Notes: a model not told the origin generated them from the letters alone. 64,000 nucleotides of DNA from Zavarzinia sp. (GCA_025869435.1 JAOZVS010000009.1:1-64000), one strand, 5' to 3'; shown: positions 33,710 to 44,420, counted from the first letter of the stretch. Numbers and translations: made by a program.

Positions 33710-34555
33710 ATGAACAGGACCACCGAGGCCAGGAACCGCGAAGACGAAGACGCCTACGCGAATCGCCGGACGGAGAAGATCAAGATCCACGGCGCGGCGG
33801 ATTTCGACGGGATGCGCGCCGCCGGCCGCCTGGGCGCCGCCTGCCTCGACATGCTCACCCCCGAGGTAAAGCCGGGCGTTTCCACCCGCCGGCTCGACGA
33901 TCTCGCCCGCGAGTTCATCCTCGACCATGGCGCCTGGCCCGCGCCCTATAATTACCGGGGTTTTCCCGCCTCGATCTGCACCTCGCTGAACCATGTGATC
34001 TGCCATGGCATCCCGGGCGACAAGATCTGCAAGGACGGCGACATCCTGAATATCGACGTCACCGTCATCCTCGACGGCTGGCATGGCGACACCAATCGCA
34101 CCTATCTGGTCGGCAACGTGCCGCTGAAGGCGCGGCGCCTCGTCGACGTCACCTATGAAGCGATGATGCGCGGGATCGAGGCGGTGAAGCCCGGCGCCAC
34201 CTTCGGCGACATCGGCGCCGCCATCCAGAGCTATGCCGAGGGCTTCGGCCTGTCGGTCGTCCGCGACTTCTGCGGCCACGGCCTCGGCCGGGTGTTCCAC
34301 GACGCGCCCAATGTCCTGCACTACGGCAAGCCCGGCACCGGCCAGACGATCGAGGCCGGCATGTTCTTCACGATCGAGCCGATGATCAACATCGGCAAGC
34401 CCGATGTCCGGATGCTCGGCGACGGCTGGACCGCGGTCACCCGCGACCGCTCGCTGTCGGCCCAGTTCGAACATGCGGTGGGCGTGACCGAGACCGGCGT
34501 CGAGATTTTCACCCTCTCCCCCGCCGGCTTCACCAAGCCCCCCTATGCCGTCTGA
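33710..34555 (+). CDS. map: Methionine aminopeptidase, type I
   Basis: FPASICTSLNHVICHGIPGDKICKDGDILNIDVTVILDGWHGDTNRTY; FCGHGLGRVFHDAPNVLHYG. Confidence 0.95.
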   Translation: MNRTTEARNREDEDAYANRRTEKIKIHGAADFDGMRAAGRLGAACLDMLTPEVKPGVSTRRLDDLAREFILDHGAWPAPYNYRGFPASICTSLNHVICHGIPGDKICKDGDILNIDVTVILDGWHGDTNRTYLVGNVPLKARRLVDVTYEAMMRGIEAVKPGATFGDIGAAIQSYAEGFGLSVVRDFCGHGLGRVFHDAPNVLHYGKPGTGQTIEAGMFFTIEPMINIGKPDVRMLGDGWTAVTRDRSLSAQFEHAVGVTETGVEIFTLSPAGFTKPPYAV

Positions 34556-35276
34556 GTCCGACCGCCAGAAGGATCTTCTGTCGGAAGCGCCGGCGGCCGA
34601 GGTCGCGCCCCATTACCACGGCCACCGGGCCCGCCTGCGCGCCCGTTTCCGCGAGACGGCCGGCCAGGGCATGCCGGATTACGAAATCCTCGAACTCCTG
34701 CTGGCGCTGGCCATTCCCCGGCGCGACGTGAAGCCGCTGGCCAAGGACCTGCTGGCCCGCTTCGGCTCCTTCGCCAATCTGATCTCCGCCCCCCTCGACC
34801 AGATCGAGGCGCAGGAGGGCATGGGTGAGGTCGCGGCCATCGCCCTCAAGACCGTGCGCGAGGCGGCCCTGCGCCTGCTCGCCACCGAAGTGATGCAGCG
34901 GCCGGTCATCTCGTCGTGGAACGCCCTGCTCGACTATTGCCGCGCCCTTCTGGCGCGGGAGGCGCGGGAGGAGACCCGCGTCCTCTTCCTCGACCGCAAG
35001 AACGTCCTGATCGCCGACGAGGGCCATGGCAAGGGCACGGTCGACCAGTCGCCGCTCTATATCCGCGAAGTGGTGAAACGCGCCCTCGACCATGCCGCCT
35101 CGGCGGTCATCCTCGTGCACAACCACCCCTCGGGCGACCCCGCCCCCAGCCGCGCCGACATCGACATGACCCGCGACCTCGCCGCCGCCCTCAAGGCCGT
35201 CGGCATCGGCCTGCACGACCACCTCGTCATCGGCCGCCAGGGCCATGCGAGTTTCAAGAGCCTCGGCCTGCTCTGA
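34545..35276 (+). CDS. radC: RadC/JAB-domain protein
   Basis: HYHGHRARLRARFRE; JAMM motif VHNHPSGDPAPSRADIDMTRDLAAALKAVGIGLHDHLVIG. Confidence 0.92.
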   Translation: MPSESDRQKDLLSEAPAAEVAPHYHGHRARLRARFRETAGQGMPDYEILELLLALAIPRRDVKPLAKDLLARFGSFANLISAPLDQIEAQEGMGEVAAIALKTVREAALRLLATEVMQRPVISSWNALLDYCRALLAREAREETRVLFLDRKNVLIADEGHGKGTVDQSPLYIREVVKRALDHAASAVILVHNHPSGDPAPSRADIDMTRDLAAALKAVGIGLHDHLVIGRQGHASFKSLGLL

Positions 35277-35481
35277 CCTCTGCCGGGCCCGCGGCCGCGC
35301 TGCATTGCAATAAGCCGCCCCTTCCCGCAAACTGGCGGGGCGGGCAGCGCCTTGTCTCGCCCGACACCACAAACCCGAAACACCGGAGACAGCCTGATCC
35401 GCGCGAGGATCGCCACAAAGGAGACCTGACCTTGCGAACAGACAAGAGTCCACACCGTTCCGCCGCCGGAAAGGTGGGCGC

Positions 35482-36573
35482 ATGAATGCCGCCCAGAGCC
35501 TGGCTGAAAAAATCGGCTCGCTATCGCCCCTTATCCCCGACTGGGCAGCCGGCATCATGGTTCTGGTGACGACGATCATCATCGCCCTTGCCCTTCACCT
35601 TCTGGCGATGCGCTTGTTGCGCCGCATGGCGGGTGCAGATCATCCCTTCCTGACATCTTTCCTGGCCCGTATTCGCGGCCCCGCCCGGCTGGCGATCCTT
35701 GTCGCCGCCGGCGCGCTGGTGGCCCGCGATCTGGCCCTGCCGATCTCGATCGCCGAGGCGATCGGCAGGGCTCTGCTCGTCGCCTTCGTCGTCCTTATCG
35801 GCTGGTCGCTCATCATCACACTGCATATCGCCGGTGATCTGCACCTGCGGCGATTTCGCGATCAGGGCGAGGACAACCTCCTTGCCCGCAAGCATTTCAC
35901 CCAGGTCAGGCTGCTGCTTCGCGCCGCCGACATGGTGATCGCCCTGCTGACCATTTCCGCCGCGCTGATGAGTTTCGAGACCGTGCGGCAATATGGCGTC
36001 AGCCTCTTCGCCTCCGCCGGGGTCGCCGGCATTGTCGCCGGCTTCGCCGCGAGGCCGGTACTGGCCAATCTCATCGCCGGCATCCAGATCGCCGTCACCC
36101 AGCCGATCCGGGTCGACGATGCCGTGCTGATCGAAAACGAATGGGGCTGGATCGAGGACATCACCTCGACTTATGTCGTTGTGAAACTGTGGGACTGGCG
36201 CCGCCTCGTGTTGCCGCTGACCTATTTCATCGAGAAGCCGTTCCAGAACTGGACGCGCGAAAGCACGAACATCATCGGCAGCGTCTTCATCAATGTCGAT
36301 TACCGGGCCCCGGTCGAAAACATCCGCAGCAAATTGTCGGAAATCGCCCGCGCCTCGCCGCTCTGGGACGGCAAGGTCGTGGTCCTGCAGGTGACGGACG
36401 CGACCGAGCGCAGCATTCAGCTCCGCGCGCTGGTCAGTGCCTCCAACTCGCCAAAATCCTGGGACCTGCGCTGCGAGATACGCGAAAAGCTGCTCGCCTT
36501 CCTCAATGCGGAATACCCGGAATGCCTGCCGCGCCTGCGCCTTGAATCGGAAACCTTCGCCCCCAAAGTGTGA
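35482..36573 (+). CDS. Mechanosensitive ion channel, MscS family
   Basis: GVSLFASAGVAGIVAGFAARPVLANLIAGIQIAVTQPIRVDDAVLIENEWGWIEDITSTYVVVKLWDWRRLVLPLTYF. Confidence 0.9.
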   Translation: MNAAQSLAEKIGSLSPLIPDWAAGIMVLVTTIIIALALHLLAMRLLRRMAGADHPFLTSFLARIRGPARLAILVAAGALVARDLALPISIAEAIGRALLVAFVVLIGWSLIITLHIAGDLHLRRFRDQGEDNLLARKHFTQVRLLLRAADMVIALLTISAALMSFETVRQYGVSLFASAGVAGIVAGFAARPVLANLIAGIQIAVTQPIRVDDAVLIENEWGWIEDITSTYVVVKLWDWRRLVLPLTYFIEKPFQNWTRESTNIIGSVFINVDYRAPVENIRSKLSEIARASPLWDGKVVVLQVTDATERSIQLRALVSASNSPKSWDLRCEIREKLLAFLNAEYPECLPRLRLESETFAPKV

Positions 36574-36641
36574 GGAAGATCAATGCACGGTTAATCTTTT
36601 TGCCGTCTATTGGTTGTCACGAACGCATCGGAGATACGCTG

Positions 36642-36815
36642 ATGGACATGAACGCTCTGCCCACGGGCTGGTATGAAGGCACCCATTGGTGGGTCGGCAT
36701 GGAACATGTCGCCGCCCTCGCCATCATGGTCGTCCTGTCGGTGATGGCGCTGCGCGCGCTCGATCGCAGCGGCATTTTCGCCCACGCCCGTCACCGCCGC
36801 CATCATCGCCGCTGA
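36642..36815 (+). CDS. Small membrane protein, hypothetical
   Basis: MDMNALPTGWYEGTHWWVGMEHVAALAIMVVLSVMALRALDRSGIFAHARHRRHHRR: one TM segment, basic tail. Confidence 0.4.
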   Translation: MDMNALPTGWYEGTHWWVGMEHVAALAIMVVLSVMALRALDRSGIFAHARHRRHHRR

Positions 36816-36839
36816 GGTCAGGGGCTAAGTCACGGGGCG

Positions 36840-37283
36840 TCAGCCCTTGGGCCGCACCGTGATCATGGTGCCGAGAAAGACGGCGTAATCCGTCCATTGC
36901 CCGTCGTCCTGCAGGGCCTGCGCGCGCGCCTCGACCGTCGTGATCGTGCGCCCCGCCTTCAGGACCCGGGCGTCGGCGCGAAAGTGCCGCCCCCGGCCCG
37001 GCGCCATCAGATTGACCTTGAATTCGACCGAAACCAGATCGGCCCCCTCGTCCAGCAAGGTCATGGCGGCGAAGCCCGCCGCCGTATCCGCCAGTGTCGT
37101 CGTCGCCCCGGCGTGCAGCGCGCCCATCTGCTGCATCAGCTGCGGCCCGGGCGGCATTTCCATCACCACATGGCCCGGCTCGACCAGCGTGAGGCGAATG
37201 CCCAGCAAGGCCACGAAGGGCTGGCGGGCGAAGGCAGCCTCGAGACGCGAGGCCAGCGGGGGATCGGCAAGCAAGGCAACCAT
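36840..37283 (-). CDS. PaaI-type hotdog thioesterase
   Basis: FVALLGIRLTLVEPGHVVMEMPPGPQLMQQMGALHAGATTTLADTAAGFAAMTLLDEGADLVSVEFKVNLMAPGRG. Confidence 0.85.
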   Translation of the reverse strand: MVALLADPPLASRLEAAFARQPFVALLGIRLTLVEPGHVVMEMPPGPQLMQQMGALHAGATTTLADTAAGFAAMTLLDEGADLVSVEFKVNLMAPGRGRHFRADARVLKAGRTITTVEARAQALQDDGQWTDYAVFLGTMITVRPKG

Positions 37284-37405
37284 GGCGCAAGTCTAGCAGC
37301 CGCTTTTACCGCACCGCAACATCGGACGGTGGAAAACGCACTTGCCATGACCGGCGCCCGCTTCTATTGACGGGCCATCCCGCTTATCCAGTCAGGCACA
37401 GCACC

Positions 37406-38704
37406 ATGATCCCCCGCTACTCCCGCGCAAAGATGGCCGATCTCTGGACCCCGGAGGCGCGTTTCCGCATCTGGTTCGAGATCGAAGCCCATGCCGCCGA
37501 CGCCATGGTCGGCCTCGGCATCGTGCCGGCCGACGCGGCCAAGGCGATCTGGGAGCGCGGCGCCTTCAATGTCGAGCGTATCGACGAGATCGAACGCGAG
37601 GTGAAACACGATGTCATCGCCTTCCTGACCTCGGTTTCCGAGCATGTCGGGCCGGAAGCCCGCTTCATGCATCAGGGCATGACCTCGTCGGACGTGCTCG
37701 ATACCTGTCTGGCGGTCCAGCTCGCCCGCGCCGCCGATATCCTGATCGAGGATGTCGATGCCCTGCTCGCCGTGATCAAGCGCCGCGCCTTCGAGCATAA
37801 ATATACCGTCTGCATCGGCCGCAGCCACGGCATCCATGCCGAGCCGACCACCTTCGGCCTGAAGATGGCGCAGGCCTATGCCGAATTCGCCCGTGGCCGC
37901 GAGCGCCTCGTCACCGCGCGCAAGGAAATCGCCACCTGCGCCATTTCGGGCGCGGTCGGCACTTTCGCCAATGTCGATCCCAGCGTCGAGGAATATGTCG
38001 CCGCGAAGATGGGCCTCGAGATCGAGCCGGTCTCGACCCAGGTCATCCCGCGCGACCGCCATGCCGCCTTCTTCGCCGCCCTCGCCGTCGTCGCCTCGTC
38101 GATCGAGCGACTGGCGACCGAGGTCCGCCACCTGCAGCGCACCGAAGTGCTGGAGGCCGAGGAAGCCTTCACCAAGGGTCAGAAGGGCTCGTCGGCCATG
38201 CCGCACAAGCGCAACCCCGTGCTGTCGGAAAACCTGACCGGCCTCGCCCGTCTCGTCCGCTCGGCCGCGACGCCGGCCTTCGAGAATGTCGCCCTGTGGC
38301 ACGAGCGGGATATCTCCCATTCCTCGGTCGAGCGCGGCATCGGCCCGGACGCCACCGTGCATCTCGATTTCGCGCTGGCGCGCCTCGCCTCGATGATGGA
38401 CGGGCTGGTGATCTATCCCGAGAACATGCAGCGCAACCTCGACCGCCTGGGCGGCGTGGTGCATTCCCAGCGCGTGCTGCTGGCCCTGACCCAGAAGGGC
38501 GTCTCGCGCGAGGACAGCTATCGGATCGTGCAGGAAAACGCGATGCGGGTATGGCGCGGCGAAGGCGCCTTCCTCGACTTCCTGAAGGCCGATCCCAAGG
38601 TGACCTCCGCCCTCTCGGATGCGGAACTCGAGGGTCTGTTCAACCTCGACTATCACACCAAGCATGTCGACACGATCTTCCGCCGCGTCTTCGGCGCGGC
38701 GTGA
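37406..38704 (+). CDS. purB: Adenylosuccinate lyase
   Basis: MIPRYSRAKMADLWTPEARFRIWFEIEAHAADAM...; signature GSSAMPHKRNPVLSENLTGLARL. Confidence 0.95.
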   Translation: MIPRYSRAKMADLWTPEARFRIWFEIEAHAADAMVGLGIVPADAAKAIWERGAFNVERIDEIEREVKHDVIAFLTSVSEHVGPEARFMHQGMTSSDVLDTCLAVQLARAADILIEDVDALLAVIKRRAFEHKYTVCIGRSHGIHAEPTTFGLKMAQAYAEFARGRERLVTARKEIATCAISGAVGTFANVDPSVEEYVAAKMGLEIEPVSTQVIPRDRHAAFFAALAVVASSIERLATEVRHLQRTEVLEAEEAFTKGQKGSSAMPHKRNPVLSENLTGLARLVRSAATPAFENVALWHERDISHSSVERGIGPDATVHLDFALARLASMMDGLVIYPENMQRNLDRLGGVVHSQRVLLALTQKGVSREDSYRIVQENAMRVWRGEGAFLDFLKADPKVTSALSDAELEGLFNLDYHTKHVDTIFRRVFGAA

Positions 38705-38713
38705 CCGCACCGA

Positions 38714-41530
38714 TCACGCGAAGAGGAAATCGTCGGCCGCCAGCTTGCTCAGCTGGTAGCGGTCGAGCGTGATCGTGTTGCCCGCGCTCCAGGTGATGAC
38801 CACCTGCGAATTCACCTGGACCGCGTGGGCCATCACATCGGCGAAATCATCGAACAGGCCATCCTCGAACCTGATCGTGTCTTCCGTCGCGAAATCCGTG
38901 ATCCGGTCCCGGCCGAAGCCCGAGCCGAAGACGAAAACATCGGCCCCGCCGCGGCCGCTCAGCGTGTCGTTGCCGCGCATCCCGTTGATCGTTTCGCTAT
39001 AGCCCCGGCTGCTGGCGGTGATCACATTGTCGAGGCTGTTGCCGATCAGCGGACCGAAACTCGACACCGCGACCAGATTCTCGACGCCGGAGGTCAGGGT
39101 ATAGCCGACGCCCGAGACGACGCGGACCGTGTCGATACCGCCGCCGTCCGCCTCGCTCACCGTGTCGTTGCCGTCGAACACGATATAGGTGTCATTGCCA
39201 AGGCCGCCGCGCAGGATGTCCCGGTCGCCGAATTGGGAGATGCCGCCGCTCAGCACGTCGTCGCCGTCGCCGCCCAGCAGCTTGTCGTCGCCATTGCCGC
39301 CGGTCAGCGTGTCGTTGCCGCCGAGGCCGATCAGGGTGTTGTCGCCGGTATTGCCGGTCATGACATTGTCGAATTCGTTGCCGGTGCCGGAAATCGCCCC
39401 CGTGCCCCGCAGCACCAGATTTTCGAGTCCCGCCCCCAGGGTGGTGTTCAGCGTCGTCTCGATCGTGTCGATGCCCGAGCCGCCGGCCTCGTCGACCACA
39501 TCGCCGGTGTGGTCGACGACATAGGTATCGTCGCCCGCGCCGCCGCGCAGCGTGTCGGCGCCGCGCCCGCCGTTCAGCTCATCGTTGCCGGCGCCGCCAA
39601 TGATGACATTGGCCAGCTTGTTGCCGGTCGCGTGGAAATCGCCCGTGCCCCTGAAGGTCAGGTTCTCGATATCGGCCGCCAGGGCATAAGTCGCCAGCAC
39701 CGTCTCCACGCTGTCGACGCCCTGGTTCCGACTTTCCACCACCTGATCGCCCGCGTTGTCGACGACATAGGTGTCATTGCCGAGGCGCCCCACCATGCGG
39801 TCGGCGCCCAGACCGCCGTCGAAGCGGTTGTCGCCGCCGGTGCCGGATATATCGTCGTCGCCCGCCGTGCCGATGACATTCTCGATCCTGATCAGCGTGT
39901 CGTTGCCGAGGCTGGGGCCGGTCGCCGTCCCGGTCAGAAGGTCGACGACGACGCCACGCAGGCCGCCGGCGAAACTGGCCGTGTCCTGTCCTTCGCCGCC
40001 GTCGAGGATGTCGCCGCCAGACCCGCCGATCAGCAGATCGTCGCCGCCGAAGCCCTGCAGATAATCGTTGCCGCCCGCGCCGTTCAGGACGTCGTTCCCG
40101 GGGCTGCCCACATGATGCTCGCGGGCCGAGGTGCCCAGCCAGTTCTGCGCCGGCCCGGACGGCCGACCGAGGATGATGTTTATGACGTTTCCGCCCGGGA
40201 CAACGACATCGACGGCTATATCGTCGATCCCGTCGCCATTGATGTCGCCCGCCGCCTTGGCGCTCCACCGCCGCGCGTCGAGGTCCGTGGCGACGATCTT
40301 GAAACCGTCGCTGCCGTCGAGACTGTCCAGGCTGGAGACTTCAATCCCGGCGGTGCCCCCGCCGGGCGGCCCGAAGACGACGTAGCGGTCGTTGACGATC
40401 AGATCGCCCCGCCCGTCGCCATTGACATCACCGGCGGCCACCACGGCGCTCACGCTGCCGGTGATGCGAAAGCCATTGCCGCCGTCGACCTGGGTCGGAT
40501 CGATGGCGCCCGGATTGACCGCGCGGCCGTAGATGACATAGACGCCGGCCGTCACCCCCGACCCGCCGCTGATGCTGACGGCGACATCTCCCAGGCCATC
40601 GCCATTGAGGTCGCCGACCGACCAGGATGCCCGGGCACCGTTCAGCTTGAAGCCATTGGTGCCGTCGAGCGCGATGAGGTTCAGCGTGTCCGGCAGGTCG
40701 GGACGACCGAAGACCACATAGGTGCTGGCGCCGGTATCGACCGTGAGGTCGCCGATCCCGTCGCCGTTGAAATCGCCGGCCGACCGGATGGAGATGACCG
40801 GTGCTCCGGCGAACTTGAGACTGATGGCCGTGTCGTGGCCGGTGTTGGGCGGAATGCCCGTGGCGCTGCCGAAGACGACCTTGCGGAAGGTGGCACCACT
40901 GTCGGAGAAGCGGTAATCGACGTTGATCCCGTGACCTTCGACCGCGACATCGTCGAAGCCGTCGCCATTGATGTCGCCCACCGCCGACAGCCACAATTCG
41001 TCGACCTCGACCGAACTGCCGTCATAACCGAGCGCGTTATTCTCGAAACGGTCGCCCGCGACGGCCCGCGTTGCCCCGCCATACTGGACTTCCGTGGCGT
41101 CGAAGCCCCGCACATATTTCACCGAGTCGAAGTCGTCGGGATCGCCGTACCACCATTCGGTCTTGTAGCGCAGGGTATTGGCGAAATCGGCGAGACCGTC
41201 GCCGTTGACGTCGCCGATACCGACGGTCCAGTTCTCGAAGGCTTCGGCGTCCGGGGGCAGTCCGGCCTTGCCGTCATCGAACCGGAAGATCCGGTAATCG
41301 CCATGGGCCGCCGCGAAGGGACCCCATTGGCCCAGCACGATCCGGCCGCCACGGATCAGGCCGTCATAACCGGCCGAGCCGATCAGCAGATCGCCGAGAC
41401 CATCGCCATTGACGTCGCCGAGCGCGGCCACGGCATTGCCGAGCGGCGCATCCCCCGCCCGGGCGACGAGGCGAAAGCCATCGTCGCCATCGAGGCCGGC
41501 AAGGTCGAGGATCGACGGGAAGGCTGACAT
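38714..41530 (-). CDS. FG-GAP/RTX calcium-binding repeat protein, tandem copy 1
   Basis: N-terminal GDVNGDGLGDLLIG-type FG-GAP repeats; C-terminal GGAGNDELNGGRGADTLRGGAGDDTYVV RTX nonapeptides; ends ...AADDFLFA. Confidence 0.88.
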   Translation of the reverse strand: MSAFPSILDLAGLDGDDGFRLVARAGDAPLGNAVAALGDVNGDGLGDLLIGSAGYDGLIRGGRIVLGQWGPFAAAHGDYRIFRFDDGKAGLPPDAEAFENWTVGIGDVNGDGLADFANTLRYKTEWWYGDPDDFDSVKYVRGFDATEVQYGGATRAVAGDRFENNALGYDGSSVEVDELWLSAVGDINGDGFDDVAVEGHGINVDYRFSDSGATFRKVVFGSATGIPPNTGHDTAISLKFAGAPVISIRSAGDFNGDGIGDLTVDTGASTYVVFGRPDLPDTLNLIALDGTNGFKLNGARASWSVGDLNGDGLGDVAVSISGGSGVTAGVYVIYGRAVNPGAIDPTQVDGGNGFRITGSVSAVVAAGDVNGDGRGDLIVNDRYVVFGPPGGGTAGIEVSSLDSLDGSDGFKIVATDLDARRWSAKAAGDINGDGIDDIAVDVVVPGGNVINIILGRPSGPAQNWLGTSAREHHVGSPGNDVLNGAGGNDYLQGFGGDDLLIGGSGGDILDGGEGQDTASFAGGLRGVVVDLLTGTATGPSLGNDTLIRIENVIGTAGDDDISGTGGDNRFDGGLGADRMVGRLGNDTYVVDNAGDQVVESRNQGVDSVETVLATYALAADIENLTFRGTGDFHATGNKLANVIIGGAGNDELNGGRGADTLRGGAGDDTYVVDHTGDVVDEAGGSGIDTIETTLNTTLGAGLENLVLRGTGAISGTGNEFDNVMTGNTGDNTLIGLGGNDTLTGGNGDDKLLGGDGDDVLSGGISQFGDRDILRGGLGNDTYIVFDGNDTVSEADGGGIDTVRVVSGVGYTLTSGVENLVAVSSFGPLIGNSLDNVITASSRGYSETINGMRGNDTLSGRGGADVFVFGSGFGRDRITDFATEDTIRFEDGLFDDFADVMAHAVQVNSQVVITWSAGNTITLDRYQLSKLAADDFLFA

Positions 41531-41569
41531 CTGTTCCCCCGGGGCGATGGTGGCGACAAGGGAAGCAGA

Positions 41570-44314
41570 CTACGCGAACAGGAAATCGGCGGCGTTCAAT
41601 TTCTCGAGCAGATAATCGTCGATCGTGATCGTGTTGCCGGTGCTCCAGGCGATCACGATATCGGCCCCGACCTGCGTGGCATGATCCAGCACTTCGGCAA
41701 AATCGGTGAACAATCCGTCCACGAAGCCGATCACGTCACTGGACGCGAAATCCGTGATCCGGTCCTGACCAAAGCCGACACCGAATTGGAAGATATCCGC
41801 GCCGCCGGCCCCGGTCAGCGTGTCGTTGCCGCGCAGGCCGGTCAGGATATTGGCGCCATTGCCGCCAATCAGAATGTTGTTCGCGCTGCTGCCGGTGCCG
41901 TTCACCGCCTGCGAGGTAACGATGGCCAGATTCTCGAAGCCCGAGCCCAGGACGAAGGACACGCTGGACTGCACCGTATCCAGGCCACCGCCATTGGCTT
42001 CCGAGAGAAGGTCGCCCGCGGAATCGACGACATAGGTATCGTCACCCAGCCCGCCGCGTAAGGTATCGTCCCCCGTGCCGCCGTCCAGCCGGTCGTTGTT
42101 GTCGCCGCCCAGCAGCTTGTCGTTGCCGGCCTTGCCCAGCAGCGTGTCGTCGCCACCAAGACCGCTCAGCGTATTGTCGGCGCCATTGCCGGTCAGCGCG
42201 TTGGCAAGGGCGTTGCCGGTCCCCGACAGGGCGGCCGTGCCGCGCAGCAGCAGTCCGTCGACATTGTCGCCCAATGTATAGTTCAGCGTCGTCTCGACCG
42301 TGTCGAAACCGCCGTCGGCCCCCTCCTCGACGCTATCGCCCGGATGATCGACGACATAGCGATCGTCGCCCGCGCCGCCGCGCAGCGTGTCGCTGCCGCG
42401 CCCGCCGTTCAGTTCGTCGTTGCCGGCGCCGCCGATGATGACATTGGCCAGCGTATTGCCGGTCGCCGTGAAATCGCCCGTGCCCGTGTAGGTCAGGTTT
42501 TCGAGATCGGCCGCCAGCGCATAGGCCGCCAGCGTGGTCTCGATCGTGTCGATGCCCTGATCGCGGCTTTCCACCACCACGTCGCCCACATGGTCGACGA
42601 CATAGGTATCGTCGCCGAGGCGCCCCACCATGCGGTCGGCGCCAAGATTGCCATCGATGCGGTTGGCGCCATCGGTGCCGGCGATATCGTCGTCGCCCGT
42701 GCTGCCGACGACATTCGCGATGCTGATCAGCGTATCATTGCCAAGACCCCGGCCCGACGCGGTGCCGGCCACCAGATCGACCACCACGCCATGGGAGCCT
42801 GTCGCGAAGCTGGCCGTGTCGATCCCCTCACCACCCGACAGGATGTCGCCGCCCGACCCGCCGATCAGCAGATCGTCCCCGTCCAGCCCGCGCAGAAGAT
42901 CGTTGCCGCCGGCGCCGTTCAGGACATCGCTTTCCAGGCTGCCGGTATGGTGCTCTGCCGCCGCAGTCCCCACCCAGTTCACGGCCGACGCGGCATGACC
43001 CAGGATGATGTGGACGGCATTCTCGCCCCCCCGGCCGACGGCAATGTCGTCGATCCCGTCGCCGTTGACGTCACCCGCCGGAACAATGTCCCCGCCGTAG
43101 ATATCGACGCCGGCCGCCACGATCTGGAAGCCGTTGTCACCATCGACGTTGCTGACGTCAAGACCCGCGCCGCCGACGTCGGCTGGCGCGAAGATCACAT
43201 AGTCCATCGCCGCATAGACGATGCCGACGAGCAGGTCGTCACGCCCGTCGCCGTTGATGTCACCGACCGCGCCCACCTCGCCATCGACACCGAGCAGAAG
43301 GAAGCCATCTTCGCCGTCCACCGTCGCGGCATCGAAACTGGCGGGCGCGTCGGCTCGGCCATAGACGACATAGAAGGGATCGCCAGGGACGTGCCCCGAC
43401 AAGGCGACGACGATGTCATCCATCCCGTCGCCGTTGACGTCGCCGACCGACCGGGCGCTGCCAGCCCCCGGCAACCAGAGACCGTTCGTGCCGTCGAGGG
43501 TGCTGATATCGAAGGCTTGGGTCGCGAGATCGGACCGGCCGAAAATCACGGCGATGCCAGAATTATCGCCGCTGCTGGCCGAAATCACCAGATCGGCGAT
43601 CCCGTCGCCGTTGAAGTCGCCAGCGGCATCGACCACGCTGGCCGTCCCCCCCGTGAAATCGAGCCCGGGCGCCCCCGGAGAATTGGCATTGTCCGGAATG
43701 CCCGTGGGGCTGCCGAAGACGACACGGCTTATGTTGCCCGGCGACCCGCGGGAATAGGCGGTAACCCAGACATCGTCAAAGCCGTCCCCGTTGACGTCGC
43801 CCACGCCCTCCAGATACAGCTTGTCGGAGCCGCCCGATCCGGAATCCCCGAAATGCGCGCCGGTCGTTGCCCGGTCGTCGCCGCCGTAGCGGATGTCGGC
43901 ATAATCGTAGTACCGCCACTCTTCCCAGGAATCCCCATACTCATAATAGTGCGTGATGGTGTTTTGGAAGTAGACGTGATTGTCGAAATCCGCGAAGCCA
44001 TCGCCGTTGATGTCGCCGATTCCGGTCGGGTAGACGGCCCAGATCGAGGCATCACCCGGCACCCAGGACGCCGCGTCGTCGAAGCGGAAGGAACGGCCAA
44101 CGGTCTGCGCGGGATCGAAGGGACCCCATTGCCCCAGCCAGACCGTCGTCTCGCCCGACGCCGCGATGGCGAGATCAGCGACACCGTCGCCGTTGACGTC
44201 CCCCAGAGCACCGACGAATTCGCCGAACCTGTCCCGATCAGCGCCCCCGTCGAGACGGAGCACCAGATCTCCGTCGAGTTCGGCCAGATCGATTGTCGCG
44301 GTAAAGGACGTCAT
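41570..44314 (-). CDS. FG-GAP/RTX calcium-binding repeat protein, tandem copy 2
   Basis: Same architecture; MTSFTATIDLAELDGDLVLRLDGG start at 44314; ends LNAADFLFA. Confidence 0.88.
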   Translation of the reverse strand: MTSFTATIDLAELDGDLVLRLDGGADRDRFGEFVGALGDVNGDGVADLAIAASGETTVWLGQWGPFDPAQTVGRSFRFDDAASWVPGDASIWAVYPTGIGDINGDGFADFDNHVYFQNTITHYYEYGDSWEEWRYYDYADIRYGGDDRATTGAHFGDSGSGGSDKLYLEGVGDVNGDGFDDVWVTAYSRGSPGNISRVVFGSPTGIPDNANSPGAPGLDFTGGTASVVDAAGDFNGDGIADLVISASSGDNSGIAVIFGRSDLATQAFDISTLDGTNGLWLPGAGSARSVGDVNGDGMDDIVVALSGHVPGDPFYVVYGRADAPASFDAATVDGEDGFLLLGVDGEVGAVGDINGDGRDDLLVGIVYAAMDYVIFAPADVGGAGLDVSNVDGDNGFQIVAAGVDIYGGDIVPAGDVNGDGIDDIAVGRGGENAVHIILGHAASAVNWVGTAAAEHHTGSLESDVLNGAGGNDLLRGLDGDDLLIGGSGGDILSGGEGIDTASFATGSHGVVVDLVAGTASGRGLGNDTLISIANVVGSTGDDDIAGTDGANRIDGNLGADRMVGRLGDDTYVVDHVGDVVVESRDQGIDTIETTLAAYALAADLENLTYTGTGDFTATGNTLANVIIGGAGNDELNGGRGSDTLRGGAGDDRYVVDHPGDSVEEGADGGFDTVETTLNYTLGDNVDGLLLRGTAALSGTGNALANALTGNGADNTLSGLGGDDTLLGKAGNDKLLGGDNNDRLDGGTGDDTLRGGLGDDTYVVDSAGDLLSEANGGGLDTVQSSVSFVLGSGFENLAIVTSQAVNGTGSSANNILIGGNGANILTGLRGNDTLTGAGGADIFQFGVGFGQDRITDFASSDVIGFVDGLFTDFAEVLDHATQVGADIVIAWSTGNTITIDDYLLEKLNAADFLFA

Positions 44315-44374
44315 TTTGCCTACCCCCGAAGAGAGAAAGGTAACGCGACCCAAGGATTACGCAAAAGCCGTGTC

Positions 44375-44420
44375 AGCACTGCGATGAATATTAAAGGTTG
44401 CGTTCCGGCGACATGGCGCC
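44375..44420 (-). promoter_or_regulatory. Conserved upstream element of RTX copy 2, shared with copy 3
   Basis: Reverse complement gcgccATGTCGCcGGaaCGCAACcTTTAATattcATCG matches copy 3 at the same distance (~76 bp) from the start codon. Confidence 0.5.

Noticed and set aside
38825-41527. 900-aa + strand ORF opposite RTX copy 1, and similar ORFs opposite copies 2 and 3 (42344-44434, 44576-45832)
   Set aside because: Antisense reading of repeated GGxGxD/DVNGDG codons yields repetitive Ala/Val/Asp text; no start context or domain support.
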